A stretch of DNA of 7,435 nt from Anaerolineae bacterium (GCA_020433785.1 JAGRCC010000200.1:7635-15069); one strand, 5' to 3'. Counted from the first letter of the stretch, positions 1-5,843 are shown. Numbers and translations: made by a program. The notes: a model not told the origin generated them from the sequence alone.

Positions 1-54
1 CCCCAAATTGAGAGAGTAGTTGTAGTCACGTCATTTTTATCAATCATCGCCAAA

Positions 55-182
55 TCCAAAGCCGCAGAAAGAGCCGCAAAAGGAGCGACAAAGCTTGCTT
101 TGTCCCACTATCAAGTCCAAAGCCGCGGAAAGAGCCGCAAGAGGAGCGACAAAGCTTGCTTTGTCCCACTATCAGGTCAAAG
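55..182. repeat. 61-bp tandem duplication with hairpin in each unit
   Basis: Two head-to-tail copies of a 61-bp unit lie at 55-115 and 116-176, followed by the first few bases of a third (177-182). The copies differ at only three positions, each A in the first and G in the second. Each unit contains a short internal repeat of AGAGCCGC type, then a 7-bp stem GACAAAG / CTTTGTC closed by a CTTG tetraloop (87-104 and 148-165), and ends in TTTGTCCCACT. That 11-mer recurs in reverse complement inside the 3' end of the LysR gene, so the unit probably belongs to a dispersed repeat family. It sits in the leader or upstream region of the amidohydrolase operon. No protein is encoded here. Its role is unknown. 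Confidence 0.85.
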
Positions 183-207
183 TAACCTTTGACGCTCCAA
201 TTTTTTT
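176..207 (+). other. Third leader hairpin followed by a T-run
   Basis: GTCAAAG (176-182), loop TAAC (183-186) and CTTTGAC (187-193) form a perfect 7-bp stem. Seven bases later comes a run of seven T (201-207), then the ribosome binding site of the amidohydrolase at 216-220. A stem plus T-run resembles an intrinsic terminator or attenuator. However, the stem is AT-rich and short, and the T-run is not adjacent, so a weak attenuator or the 3' edge of the repeat region are equally possible. The stem reuses the GTCAAAG / CTTTG theme of the two preceding hairpins. Confidence 0.35.
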
Positions 208-233
208 ACTTTTACAGGAGTCACACTAACCCT

Positions 234-1433
234 ATGCTAGACAAAGCCAAATCCTTATCCGCCGAAATGATCCGCCTGCGCCGCGATATCCATGCCCACC
301 CTGAACTAAGTTTTCAAGAGATCCGCACCGCGCAGCTGGTGGCCGATACGCTGCACGAGATCGGCGGCATCACCGTCAAAACCGGCGTCGGCAAAACCGG
401 CGTTGTGGGCGAACTGAGCAGCGGCCACGGCCCCACCATCGCCATCCGGGCCGATATGGACGCCCTGCCCATTTTAGAACAGACCGGCGCGCCCTACGCC
501 TCCACTCATCAAGGCGTCATGCACGCCTGCGGCCACGATGCCCACACCGCGATGCTGCTGGGCGTGGCTCATTTGCTCAAAGACAGTTTTGCCACCGACG
601 GCCTCCAAGGCACGGTCCGCTTTCTTTTCCAACCGGCTGAAGAGAACAACGACAGCGAGGGCATCAGCGGCGCCCCCCGCATGATAGAAGACGGCGCGAT
701 GGCCGGCGTTGATGCCGTGATCGCCCTGCACGTCGAATCGACCCGGCCCACCGGCCAGATTTGCGCCCCCAGCGGCTGGAGTTCGGCCGCAGTTGATAGT
801 TTTGAAGCGTGGCTTGTGGGCGCCGGCGGGCATGGGGCCTATCCTCACGAAACCGTCGATCCGCTGTGGCTGCTTAGCCCGGTTTTAACGGCGCTGCACG
901 GCATCGTCGCCCGGCGAATTAACCCGATGCAGCCGGCGGTGATGAGTCTGGGCCAGGTTCACGGCGGTACGGCCAGCAATGTCATCCCCCCGGAAGTTTA
1001 TATCGAAGGTACGCTGCGCAGTTTCGATGAGGAGGTCCGCCAGGCTCTATTGGCCGAGGTCGAGCGGGCGCTGTCTATCGTGCGCCCGCTGGGCGGCGAT
1101 TACCGGTTCAAAGTGTGGCGCGGCTACCCCGCCGGCTGGAATGATCCGGCGGTCAGCGGCTGGTTAAAACAGGTGGCCGGCAATTTTATTGGGGCCGATC
1201 ACGTTTTTGAGGAAGGTATGGGCATGGGCGCGGAGGATTTCGCTTATATGTGCCAAGAAGCGCCCGGCGCGATGTTTTTACTGGGCGCAGCCTTGCCGGA
1301 CGGCGTCGAACGCGCTCATCACGCCAACAACTTTGACATCGATGAAAGTGCGCTGCCGCTTGGTGCCGCTGTCTTAGCCGAAACCGCGCGCCGTTTCCTA
1401 ACCGGCGATCTTAAGCTGACCGGAACGAGCTAA
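234..1433 (+). CDS. M20D-family metal-dependent amidohydrolase
   Basis: The 399-aa product is a complete member of peptidase family M20D (N-acyl-amino-acid amidohydrolase, hippurate hydrolase, IAA-amino acid hydrolase type). These enzymes are cytosolic and cleave the amide bond of N-acylated amino acids. Family landmarks appear in order: HAHPELSFQE near residues 20-29, RADMDALP near 72-79, HACGHD with metal ligands Cys99 and His101, FQPAEE with Glu136/Glu137, ALHV with His166, GGHGAYPHE with His200 in the dimerisation-domain region, MGAEDF near 331-336, and HHANNF near 362-367 carrying the last metal-ligand His. All expected ligands are present, so it should be active; the acyl group is not predictable. 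The frame stays open upstream to a TTG at 189. The ATG at 234 is preferred because the extension is low-complexity and non-homologous and AGGAG at 216-220 precedes it, although the 13-nt spacing is long. No signal peptide is seen. It is the first gene of an operon with the permease, whose start follows after 1 nt. Confidence 0.93.
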   Translation: MLDKAKSLSAEMIRLRRDIHAHPELSFQEIRTAQLVADTLHEIGGITVKTGVGKTGVVGELSSGHGPTIAIRADMDALPILEQTGAPYASTHQGVMHACGHDAHTAMLLGVAHLLKDSFATDGLQGTVRFLFQPAEENNDSEGISGAPRMIEDGAMAGVDAVIALHVESTRPTGQICAPSGWSSAAVDSFEAWLVGAGGHGAYPHETVDPLWLLSPVLTALHGIVARRINPMQPAVMSLGQVHGGTASNVIPPEVYIEGTLRSFDEEVRQALLAEVERALSIVRPLGGDYRFKVWRGYPAGWNDPAVSGWLKQVAGNFIGADHVFEEGMGMGAEDFAYMCQEAPGAMFLLGAALPDGVERAHHANNFDIDESALPLGAAVLAETARRFLTGDLKLTGTS

Positions 1434-1434
1434 C

Positions 1435-2163
1435 TTGACCACCTTCTTCATTATGACCGCCGTGGTCATCTTTATCATTGGTTTGGGTAAGGGCGGGTTG
1501 GGCGGCACCTTAGGCGTGTTAGCCACCCCGTTGATGAGCCTGGTCATGCCCGCCGATCAAGTCATCGGGCTGCTGCTGCCGATCCTGATCATCGCCGATA
1601 TATTTGCGGTCTACTCCCACTGGGGGCATTGGGATACGAAACTGGTTGTGCTGCTTATTCCGGGGGCGATTGTGGGCATGGTGATTGCCTCGTTTTTCAT
1701 TGCCGGCATCTCGCCGGAGATGCTGAAGCGAGGGATTGGCGTAGTCGTGCTGTTGTTTGTGGTTTATAAGCTGCTGGAGCAGCGCATTATGCAAGGCAAC
1801 TACACCCCGCGCAGTTGGCACGGATTTGTGGCCGGAGCCGTCGGTGGCATCAGTTCGACGCTAGCCCACACCGGCGGCCCGCCGATTGCCATCTACCTGC
1901 TGATGCAGGATATCACGCCCCGCGTCTTTGTCGCCACCTCGGCCCTCTTTTTCGCCGTCCTGAACTGGCTCAAAGTGCCGTCCTACTATTTCCTCGGCCT
2001 CTTTGATTTCAACCAACTGTGGCAAGTGGCCTGGCTGTTGCCCCTGCTGCCGCTCAGCGTCTGGATCGGAAAACTATTGGCAACCAAAGTCAACAAAGTC
2101 CTTTTCGACCGGATCATTGTCGCCCTGCTGGCCATAACAGCGCTGTTTCTGCTGTTTGACTAA
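1435..2163 (+). CDS. TauE/SafE (TSUP) family membrane permease
   Basis: The 242-aa product is a hydrophobic polytopic inner-membrane protein of the TauE/SafE/TSUP family, whose characterised members export sulfite, sulfoacetate or related small anions. About eight membrane segments can be drawn, roughly at residues 4-35, 42-62, 69-91, 98-113, 128-155, 163-179, 184-215 and 225-241. The two half-repeat signatures are visible: a glycine-rich GKGGLGG motif in the first segment (18-24) and HTGGPP at 145-150 in the second half. Length is normal for the family. The TTG at 1435 is taken as start because it lies 1 nt after the amidohydrolase stop, implying translational coupling. No clear Shine-Dalgarno is seen, and an ATG at 1453 would trim only six residues. 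Pairing with an amidohydrolase suggests export or uptake of a product of amide cleavage (inference). The substrate cannot be read from sequence. Confidence 0.9.
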   Translation: MTTFFIMTAVVIFIIGLGKGGLGGTLGVLATPLMSLVMPADQVIGLLLPILIIADIFAVYSHWGHWDTKLVVLLIPGAIVGMVIASFFIAGISPEMLKRGIGVVVLLFVVYKLLEQRIMQGNYTPRSWHGFVAGAVGGISSTLAHTGGPPIAIYLLMQDITPRVFVATSALFFAVLNWLKVPSYYFLGLFDFNQLWQVAWLLPLLPLSVWIGKLLATKVNKVLFDRIIVALLAITALFLLFD

Positions 2164-2201
2164 ACTTAAGTCATCGAGCTTGTTCCGCAGGAAAATAAAC
2201 G

Positions 2202-2669
2202 ATGCCTCAGACCAAACAATCAAAACACGAGCATTATATGCAACGCTGCTTAGAGGTAGCCCGGTCTGCGGTGAAGGCCGGAAATCTGGGCGTTGGCTCA
2301 GTCATCGTCAAAGACGAAACCATCGTGGCCGAGGCGGGCGAAACGCTGCCGGCTCAACCCGACCCGGCCGGTCACGCCGAGTTGATTGCCATTCGACGGG
2401 CCTGCCAAATCCTCAACACGCTGGATTTAAGCGACTGTATCCTCTACACCACCGCCGAACCTTGCTGGATGTGTTCGTACGCTATTCGTGCAACCGGCAT
2501 CCAACAGGTTGTCTGCGGCGCAGCAACGCCGGACGTGGGCGGTATCAGCACCGCTTATCCGCTATTGACTGATGCGACCATCTCCGGCTGGGGGCCACCG
2601 CCGCACGTCACCACCGGCGTTCTGGCCGCCGAATGTGCTGCGGTGCGACAGCTCCCCCCCAAACAATAA
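2202..2669 (+). CDS. Zinc-dependent nucleoside/base deaminase (CDA/TadA fold)
   Basis: The 155-aa product belongs to the cytidine/deoxycytidylate deaminase-like superfamily (COG0590 type, including TadA, guanine deaminase and yeast-type cytosine deaminase). It should hydrolytically remove an exocyclic amine from a base or nucleoside in the cytosol. The zinc site is intact: GHAEL with His58 and catalytic Glu60, and AEPCWMC with Cys88 and Cys91. The N-terminal strand reads VGSVIV (31-36). The C-terminus carries a GWGPPP stretch near 129-134, unlike TadA proper, so tRNA adenosine deamination is not the best guess. The ATG at 2202 follows an AGGA-type site (CAGGAAAA) at normal spacing. It is 38 nt after the permease stop and on the same strand, so probably co-transcribed. 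A second deaminase of the same superfamily occurs at 5307-5792 but is clearly divergent. The substrate is unknown. Confidence 0.88.
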   Translation: MPQTKQSKHEHYMQRCLEVARSAVKAGNLGVGSVIVKDETIVAEAGETLPAQPDPAGHAELIAIRRACQILNTLDLSDCILYTTAEPCWMCSYAIRATGIQQVVCGAATPDVGGISTAYPLLTDATISGWGPPPHVTTGVLAAECAAVRQLPPKQ

Positions 2670-2676
2670 ATCGTTG

Positions 2677-3747
2677 CTATCGTATTCGGCCCATAATAGA
2701 AGTGGCCTCCGACACGATATCTTCAACCAACTCAGCCGCCGGTTTACTTTGCCCCAACGGCGCTCCCTGCCCGGCCCACAGCGACATAAACTCCGGGCGT
2801 TCCTGTTGCGCCGCGGCCCGCCGGATCGACCCGGTCAGGCTATTTTGCACCGGATAGGGCGGCAGTTCAGCCTGATGCGGGATCATTTCCAAAATAAATT
2901 GGTTCGTAATCCCTCGGGCGGCCTTGCCGGAGAAAGCGCGGGTAACGGTCGTGCTGGTATCGATGCTGTCGCGCAGCGCCGCTTTATGGAGCGGATGCGC
3001 CCCGCTTTCCGGGCAAGTCAGAAACGCCGTCCCCATTTGAACACCCGCCGCCCCCAGCGCCAACGCCGCCGCCAGACCGCGACCATCCATAATGCCGCCC
3101 GCGGCGATAACCGGCACGCTCAGGTGGTCAACCAACTGTGGAATGAGCGCGATAGTTCCGACCGCCTCAACCTCCGGCAAATGGGCGAACCCGCCGCGAT
3201 GCGCCCCGGCCTCAGCCCCCTGGCCAACCACCGCATCGGCGCCGGCTTGGGCCATCGCCAGCCCCTCCGCCACCGAGGTCGCCGTCCCGATGACCGGCAC
3301 CCCGGCAGCCTTTAACGCTTGCACCCATTTTGCCGGTGGCACGCCAAAGGTAAAACTCACCACCGGCACGCGCTCTTCAAGAATAATCGCCATCAGCTCA
3401 TCGAGTTGGGGAGTAAAATGAGGGTCATTATCCGGCGCAGCCACCCCTAATGCGTCGCGATAAGGTTGCATATAGCGGCGGCTGGCGTCAACCTGGGCCG
3501 GGGTAGCCGTGACCGGCTCGAGCACAAAGACGTTCACTGCAAACGGCCGATGCGTCAGCGAGCGAACCGCCCGAATTGCCGTCTGCATCTGCGCCGGCGT
3601 CATATAGCCCGCACCCAACGAGCCAAGGCCACCGCCGTTTGAAACCGCCGCTACCAACTCCGGCGTCGATGGTCCGCCGGCCATCGGCGCTTGAATGATT
3701 GGGTAGGTGCTGCCTACCATTTTCGTTAATATTGTCTGATACCACAT
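2677..3747 (-). CDS. Nitronate monooxygenase-like FMN enzyme (2-nitropropane dioxygenase / FabK family)
   Basis: The 356-aa product has the FMN-binding TIM-barrel of the nitronate monooxygenase family (formerly 2-nitropropane dioxygenase), which also includes enoyl-ACP reductase FabK. Visible landmarks are QAPMAGG near residues 19-25, SNGGGLGSLGAG near 36-47, GQGAEAGAHRGG around 175-186 with the family's catalytic-type His at 183, the phosphate-binding AAGGIMDGRG near 215-224, and MGTAFL near 238-243. It probably oxidises propionate-3-nitronate or other alkyl nitronates using FMN and O2; FabK function is a less likely alternative. Of the in-frame ATGs at 3786, 3756 and 3747, the last is chosen because GGGAGG lies 9 nt before it. 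The gene stops 7 bp from the convergent deaminase stop with no terminator between. It is divergent from the LysR gene, which is its likely regulator. Confidence 0.88.
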   Translation of the reverse strand: MWYQTILTKMVGSTYPIIQAPMAGGPSTPELVAAVSNGGGLGSLGAGYMTPAQMQTAIRAVRSLTHRPFAVNVFVLEPVTATPAQVDASRRYMQPYRDALGVAAPDNDPHFTPQLDELMAIILEERVPVVSFTFGVPPAKWVQALKAAGVPVIGTATSVAEGLAMAQAGADAVVGQGAEAGAHRGGFAHLPEVEAVGTIALIPQLVDHLSVPVIAAGGIMDGRGLAAALALGAAGVQMGTAFLTCPESGAHPLHKAALRDSIDTSTTVTRAFSGKAARGITNQFILEMIPHQAELPPYPVQNSLTGSIRRAAAQQERPEFMSLWAGQGAPLGQSKPAAELVEDIVSEATSIMGRIR

Positions 3748-3776
3748 GCTCTTCATCCTCCCTCGTTTTGCTAACG

Positions 3777-3805
3777 AGCATAACACACATAGAATATCAT
3801 TTCAA
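3777..3805 (-). promoter_or_regulatory. Candidate sigma70 promoter of the nitronate monooxygenase gene
   Basis: Reading the minus strand, TTGAAA (plus positions 3800-3805) and TATGCT (3777-3782) are separated by exactly 17 bp. The -35 matches the consensus at five of six positions and the -10 at four of six. The -35 lies inside the left half of the 25-bp inverted repeat described separately, an arrangement expected for LysR-type control. A short palindrome CTCGTT / AACGAG (3762-3778) touches the -10 and the probable transcript start. Confidence 0.45.
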
Positions 3806-3820
3806 ACAAATAGAAATGAT
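3796..3820. promoter_or_regulatory. LysR-type binding site candidate (8-9-8 inverted repeat)
   Basis: ATCATTTC (3796-3803) and GAAATGAT (3813-3820) form a perfect 8-bp inverted repeat with a 9-nt AT-only-rich spacer. The inner part reads TTC-N9-GAA, which contains the T-N11-A pattern (T3802, A3814) characteristic of LysR-family operators. It lies between the divergent regulator and enzyme genes, 36 bp before the LysR start, and overlaps the enzyme gene's candidate -35. This is the natural site for both autorepression and target control. Confidence 0.6.
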
Positions 3821-3856
3821 GAGAACCTTCATTTTTGATGATAGCAGAGAGGTCAC

Positions 3857-4777
3857 GTGGATATTAACGTTTTGCGAATATTTAAAGCCGTCGCTGAAGA
3901 AGGGAGTGTTTCCAAAGCGGCTTGCAAGCTGGATTACGTTCAATCGAACATCACAGCACGGGTTAAACAGTTGGAGGACGAGTTGGACAGCCCGCTGTTC
4001 TACCGCAAAACCCGGGGCATGGCCCTGACTCCGGCGGGACATACGCTGTTAGACTATGCGACGCGCATCTTGCAATTGATCGAGGAAGCTGAAAAGGCCG
4101 TTCAGGACAATGGAGAGGTTAAAGGCAAACTAGCCATCGGCTCGCTGGAGTCGACCGCTGCCGTGCGCTTGCCGTCGATTTTGACCCGCTATCACCAGGC
4201 TTACCCCAAAGTTGATCTGACGCTCAGAACCGGCACCAGCGAGGAGTTACAGTTCGCGGTGCTTGAGTACAAGGTTGAGGGCGCTTTCGTGGCCGGCTCA
4301 GTCGAACACGCCGAGATCGACCAAACGCCGGTTTTTGACGAAGAACTGGTCTTTGTCACCGAGCCGAACATCGAGTCGATTGAAGCGCTCGACCGGCTGA
4401 CTTTGCTGGTTTTTCGCCAGGGCTGCACCTATCGCGCCCAATTGGAACACCTGCTGCGGGCCAACGGGATGCTGCCATACAAAATTATGGAATTCGGCTC
4501 GTTAGAGGCCATTCTGGGCTGCGTCACCGCCGGAATGGGCCTTACGCTGTTTCCCCGCTCGGTCGTCACGCAGCTAAATTATGCCGATGGGCTCAGAATG
4601 CATCCCATTCCCGCCACTTTTGGCCAGGTACCGACGATGTTCATTCGGCGCAAAGACGCGATCGAGACCAAAGCAATGGCGGCTTTTTTGGAAACGGTCT
4701 TAAAGCGGCGGGCGACAGAACCTACAGTGGGACAAATCGCTGATTTGTCCCGTGGGGATACAAAGCGGGTTAATTAA
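3857..4777 (+). CDS. LysR-family transcriptional regulator
   Basis: The 306-aa product is a canonical LysR-type regulator, close in its N-terminus to the CzcR/GltR-like group. The winged helix-turn-helix occupies about residues 1-60, with recognition-helix text YVQSNITARVKQLE (27-40) and the wing LFYRKTRGMALTPAG (47-61). A linker helix runs to about 90, and the periplasmic-binding-protein-like effector domain from about 90 to 285 includes KLAIGSLEST and GCVTAGMGLTLFP. The GTG at 3857 is the start: AGAGAGG lies 5 nt upstream, and the protein begins MDINVLRIF as expected. The neighbouring inverted repeat and the divergent flavoprotein suggest control of that gene and of itself. The last roughly 17 residues (from about 289) lie beyond the usual end of the fold and are partly encoded by a perfect palindrome, so the C-terminus looks repeat-derived. 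Confidence 0.93.
   Translation: MDINVLRIFKAVAEEGSVSKAACKLDYVQSNITARVKQLEDELDSPLFYRKTRGMALTPAGHTLLDYATRILQLIEEAEKAVQDNGEVKGKLAIGSLESTAAVRLPSILTRYHQAYPKVDLTLRTGTSEELQFAVLEYKVEGAFVAGSVEHAEIDQTPVFDEELVFVTEPNIESIEALDRLTLLVFRQGCTYRAQLEHLLRANGMLPYKIMEFGSLEAILGCVTAGMGLTLFPRSVVTQLNYADGLRMHPIPATFGQVPTMFIRRKDAIETKAMAAFLETVLKRRATEPTVGQIADLSRGDTKRVN
4726..4755 (+). repeat. Perfect palindrome inside the 3' end of the LysR gene
   Basis: GGGACAAATC (4729-4738) and GATTTGTCCC (4742-4751) form a 10-bp perfect stem with a GCT loop, extendable by G-T pairs. The left side reads AGTGGGACAAA (4726-4736), an 11-mer identical to the reverse complement of the end of the hairpin in each unit of the duplication at the left edge (99-109 and 160-170). 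It encodes residues 290-299 of the regulator, in frame. It may act as an mRNA 3' hairpin, but no T-run follows, so it is not a standard intrinsic terminator. Confidence 0.75.
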
Positions 4778-4805
4778 TTCTCATTCCTTAACCAGCCGAT
4801 AGGAG

Positions 4806-4868
4806 GGTCCGCTGTATCGGGTCGAATAGAGCATAGGTGATTCGAACGGTCCGCCGTAGCGGGTCGAA
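4806..4868. repeat. 21-bp direct repeat pair, 42-bp period
   Basis: Two 21-bp copies beginning GGTCCGC and ending CGGGTCGAA lie at 4806-4826 and 4848-4868, with 19 of 21 positions identical. They occupy the spacer between the convergent LysR and pth2 genes. The second copy is flanked by TTCGAAC on its left, making it also an imperfect inverted repeat. No gene is apparent in this 182-bp spacer, and no T-run terminator is seen on either strand. Confidence 0.7.
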
Positions 4869-4870
4869 CG

Positions 4871-4884
4871 ATTCACCGGTGAAT
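4871..4884. repeat. 14-bp perfect palindrome centred on ACCGGT (first)
   Basis: ATTCACCGGTGAAT is a perfect dyad without spacer, just after the second 21-bp repeat. It shares the pattern AT-N-N-ACCGGT-N-N-AT with the palindrome at 4925-4938, with centres 54 bp apart. Such spacer-free dyads can be protein-binding sites or parts of repetitive elements; the sequence does not decide. Confidence 0.6.
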
Positions 4885-4924
4885 GATATGGCCGGCGGCG
4901 GCGGATGGCCTGATCGGCCTAGCG

Positions 4925-4938
4925 ATCGACCGGTCGAT
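4925..4938. repeat. 14-bp perfect palindrome centred on ACCGGT (second)
   Basis: ATCGACCGGTCGAT is a perfect dyad located 22 bp beyond the 3' end of pth2. It is related to the palindrome at 4871-4884 through the ACCGGT core and AT ends. It is preceded by GC-rich overlapping dyads (TGATCGGCC, GCGATCG). Function is unknown. Confidence 0.6.
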
Positions 4939-4959
4939 AGGACGCCGGCTCAAGCGCGT

Positions 4960-5331
4960 CTACAATAGCTTTAAGCCCCCCGTTAACTCATCGAGCACAG
5001 CTTCGCCGGCCGGACCCAAGCCCAGACAGGTCATCGTGCCTTCGGGTAATACCGTCTTGCCGGCATCGGTCACCAGGTAGGCCGGGATCGATTGCGCTTG
5101 CGCCAGCGCCTGGAGCGCCAGCAGTTCTTGGTCGCTGTCCGCTTTTAGGACGATTTTGGGCATACCTTCGGCCAACCACTGCTGCCGGGTCGCTTCTCCG
5201 GCCTCTAGAAAGGCCGCTACGGCGGCATGAGCGACTTGCGCGGCTAATTTGCCCTTAGGTAGTTTTAGGGCATTGTTGACCACGATAACTTGTTTTAGGC
5301 CGGGGATTAGGCTGAGGTCGTCGATGGCCAA
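4960..5331 (-). CDS. Peptidyl-tRNA hydrolase, Pth2 type
   Basis: The 123-aa product matches the archaeal/eukaryotic-type peptidyl-tRNA hydrolase (Pth2) over its whole length. That enzyme releases peptides from prematurely dissociated peptidyl-tRNA in the cytosol. Hallmarks are KQVIVVNNALKLPKGKLAAQ (about residues 12-31) with the catalytic-type Lys, followed by VAHAAVAAF with the conserved His, KIVLKADS in the middle, and the terminal signature VTDAGKT, PEGTMTCLGLGP and a final GGLKLL. No ATG occurs at the expected place. TTG at 5331 is chosen because it gives a normal length and lies just after GAGGGG, although that spacing is very short. Upstream codons to 5421 encode an Arg/Ser/Gly-rich shadow of the overlapping deaminase. 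The start lies inside the deaminase 3' end (25-nt overlap), suggesting translational coupling. Most bacteria use the unrelated Pth1, so Pth2 here is either a lineage trait or an additional enzyme. Confidence 0.87.
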   Translation of the reverse strand: MAIDDLSLIPGLKQVIVVNNALKLPKGKLAAQVAHAAVAAFLEAGEATRQQWLAEGMPKIVLKADSDQELLALQALAQAQSIPAYLVTDAGKTVLPEGTMTCLGLGPAGEAVLDELTGGLKLL

Positions 5332-5792
5332 AACCCCTCGTGAACCGTTGCGGCTTCGTCCTCCAGCACCGGCCCCACCACTTCGATGGGTTTTTGCCCG
5401 GCTTGAAAGACGGTGCGGCACGGGAGCAAAAAGACCTCCTCGTCAGCCTCATCGATCATCGCGTACAGTCTGGCCTGACTGAGGCCAAAGACCACCCGCC
5501 GAACATTGCCCCAAAAAATCGCCCCGGAACACATCGGACAGGGTTCGGTGCTGGTGTACAGGGTGCATTGGGCCAGAAACTCCCGGTCGTATTTTTGCGA
5601 TGCCAGCCGCATCAGGTTAGTCTCGGCGTGGCCGGTGCAGTCGCGGTCGGTGGTTACGGTATTCTCCGCTTCCAGCAGCACCTGGCCGGCCTCATCGACC
5701 AGCAGCGAGCCAAAGGGGTGATTGCCATTGTCTCGGGCGCGTTGGGCGATGTCAATCGACATTCGTATAAGTTTAAGATCGTTTTCGTGCAT
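5307..5792 (-). CDS. Nucleoside/guanine-type deaminase (COG0590 family)
   Basis: The 161-aa product is a complete zinc deaminase of the CDA/TadA fold. The zinc and catalytic residues are all present: GHAET with His55 and Glu57, and TEPCPMC with Cys85 and Cys88. NHPFGSLLV at 24-32 is typical of guanine- or nucleoside-deaminase relatives rather than TadA. The long C-terminal tail with LPCRTVF (123-129), VGPVLEDEA and VHEGFW (150-155) belongs to a bacterial nucleoside deaminase subgroup, so the protein ends naturally and is not truncated. The ATG at 5792 has AAGG 7 nt upstream. Its last 25 nt overlap the start of pth2. It is about 200 bp from the upstream aldo/keto reductase, separated by a large palindrome, so it may have its own promoter. 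The exact substrate is not determinable. Confidence 0.9.
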   Translation of the reverse strand: MHENDLKLIRMSIDIAQRARDNGNHPFGSLLVDEAGQVLLEAENTVTTDRDCTGHAETNLMRLASQKYDREFLAQCTLYTSTEPCPMCSGAIFWGNVRRVVFGLSQARLYAMIDEADEEVFLLPCRTVFQAGQKPIEVVGPVLEDEAATVHEGFWPSTTSA

Positions 5793-5811
5793 AATGGCGC
5801 CTTAAAAATGA

Positions 5812-5843
5812 TGAATGATGAATGGAAAAAATGTCATCATTCA
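5812..5843. repeat. 10-bp inverted repeat upstream of the nucleoside deaminase
   Basis: TGAATGATGA (5812-5821) and TCATCATTCA (5834-5843) form a perfect 10-bp inverted repeat with a 12-nt A-rich loop, 19 bp before the deaminase start codon. The left arm also belongs to a short GATGAAT tandem pattern. It could be an operator or a 5'-UTR hairpin. It could also be chance in an AT-rich spacer, which otherwise shows no clear promoter. Confidence 0.5.

Noticed and set aside
8..36. Promoter TTGAGA with TCATTT at 17 bp spacing upstream of the leader repeats
   Set aside because: The -10 is too poor to support a call, and no better hexamer pair was found before the repeats.
55..182. CRISPR array
   Set aside because: There are only two direct copies with no unique spacers between them; this is a tandem duplication.
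189..233. N-terminal extension of the amidohydrolase from TTG at 189
   Set aside because: The 15 extra residues are low-complexity, come from the hairpin/T-run region and lie before the ribosome binding site, so the ATG at 234 is preferred.
2572..3315. A 247-codon open frame on the plus strand
   Set aside because: It runs through the end of the deaminase gene and antisense to the nitronate monooxygenase, with an Arg/Pro-rich composition typical of shadow frames.
4726..4755. Intrinsic terminator of the LysR gene
   Set aside because: The stem lies within the coding sequence and is not followed by a T-run.
5307..5421. Programmed -1 frameshift fusing the deaminase to Pth2
   Set aside because: The only slippery-looking stretch (GGGGTTTT) gives a mismatch at the A-site codon after slipping, and the deaminase ends with a natural family-type C-terminus. 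An internal TTG start is simpler.
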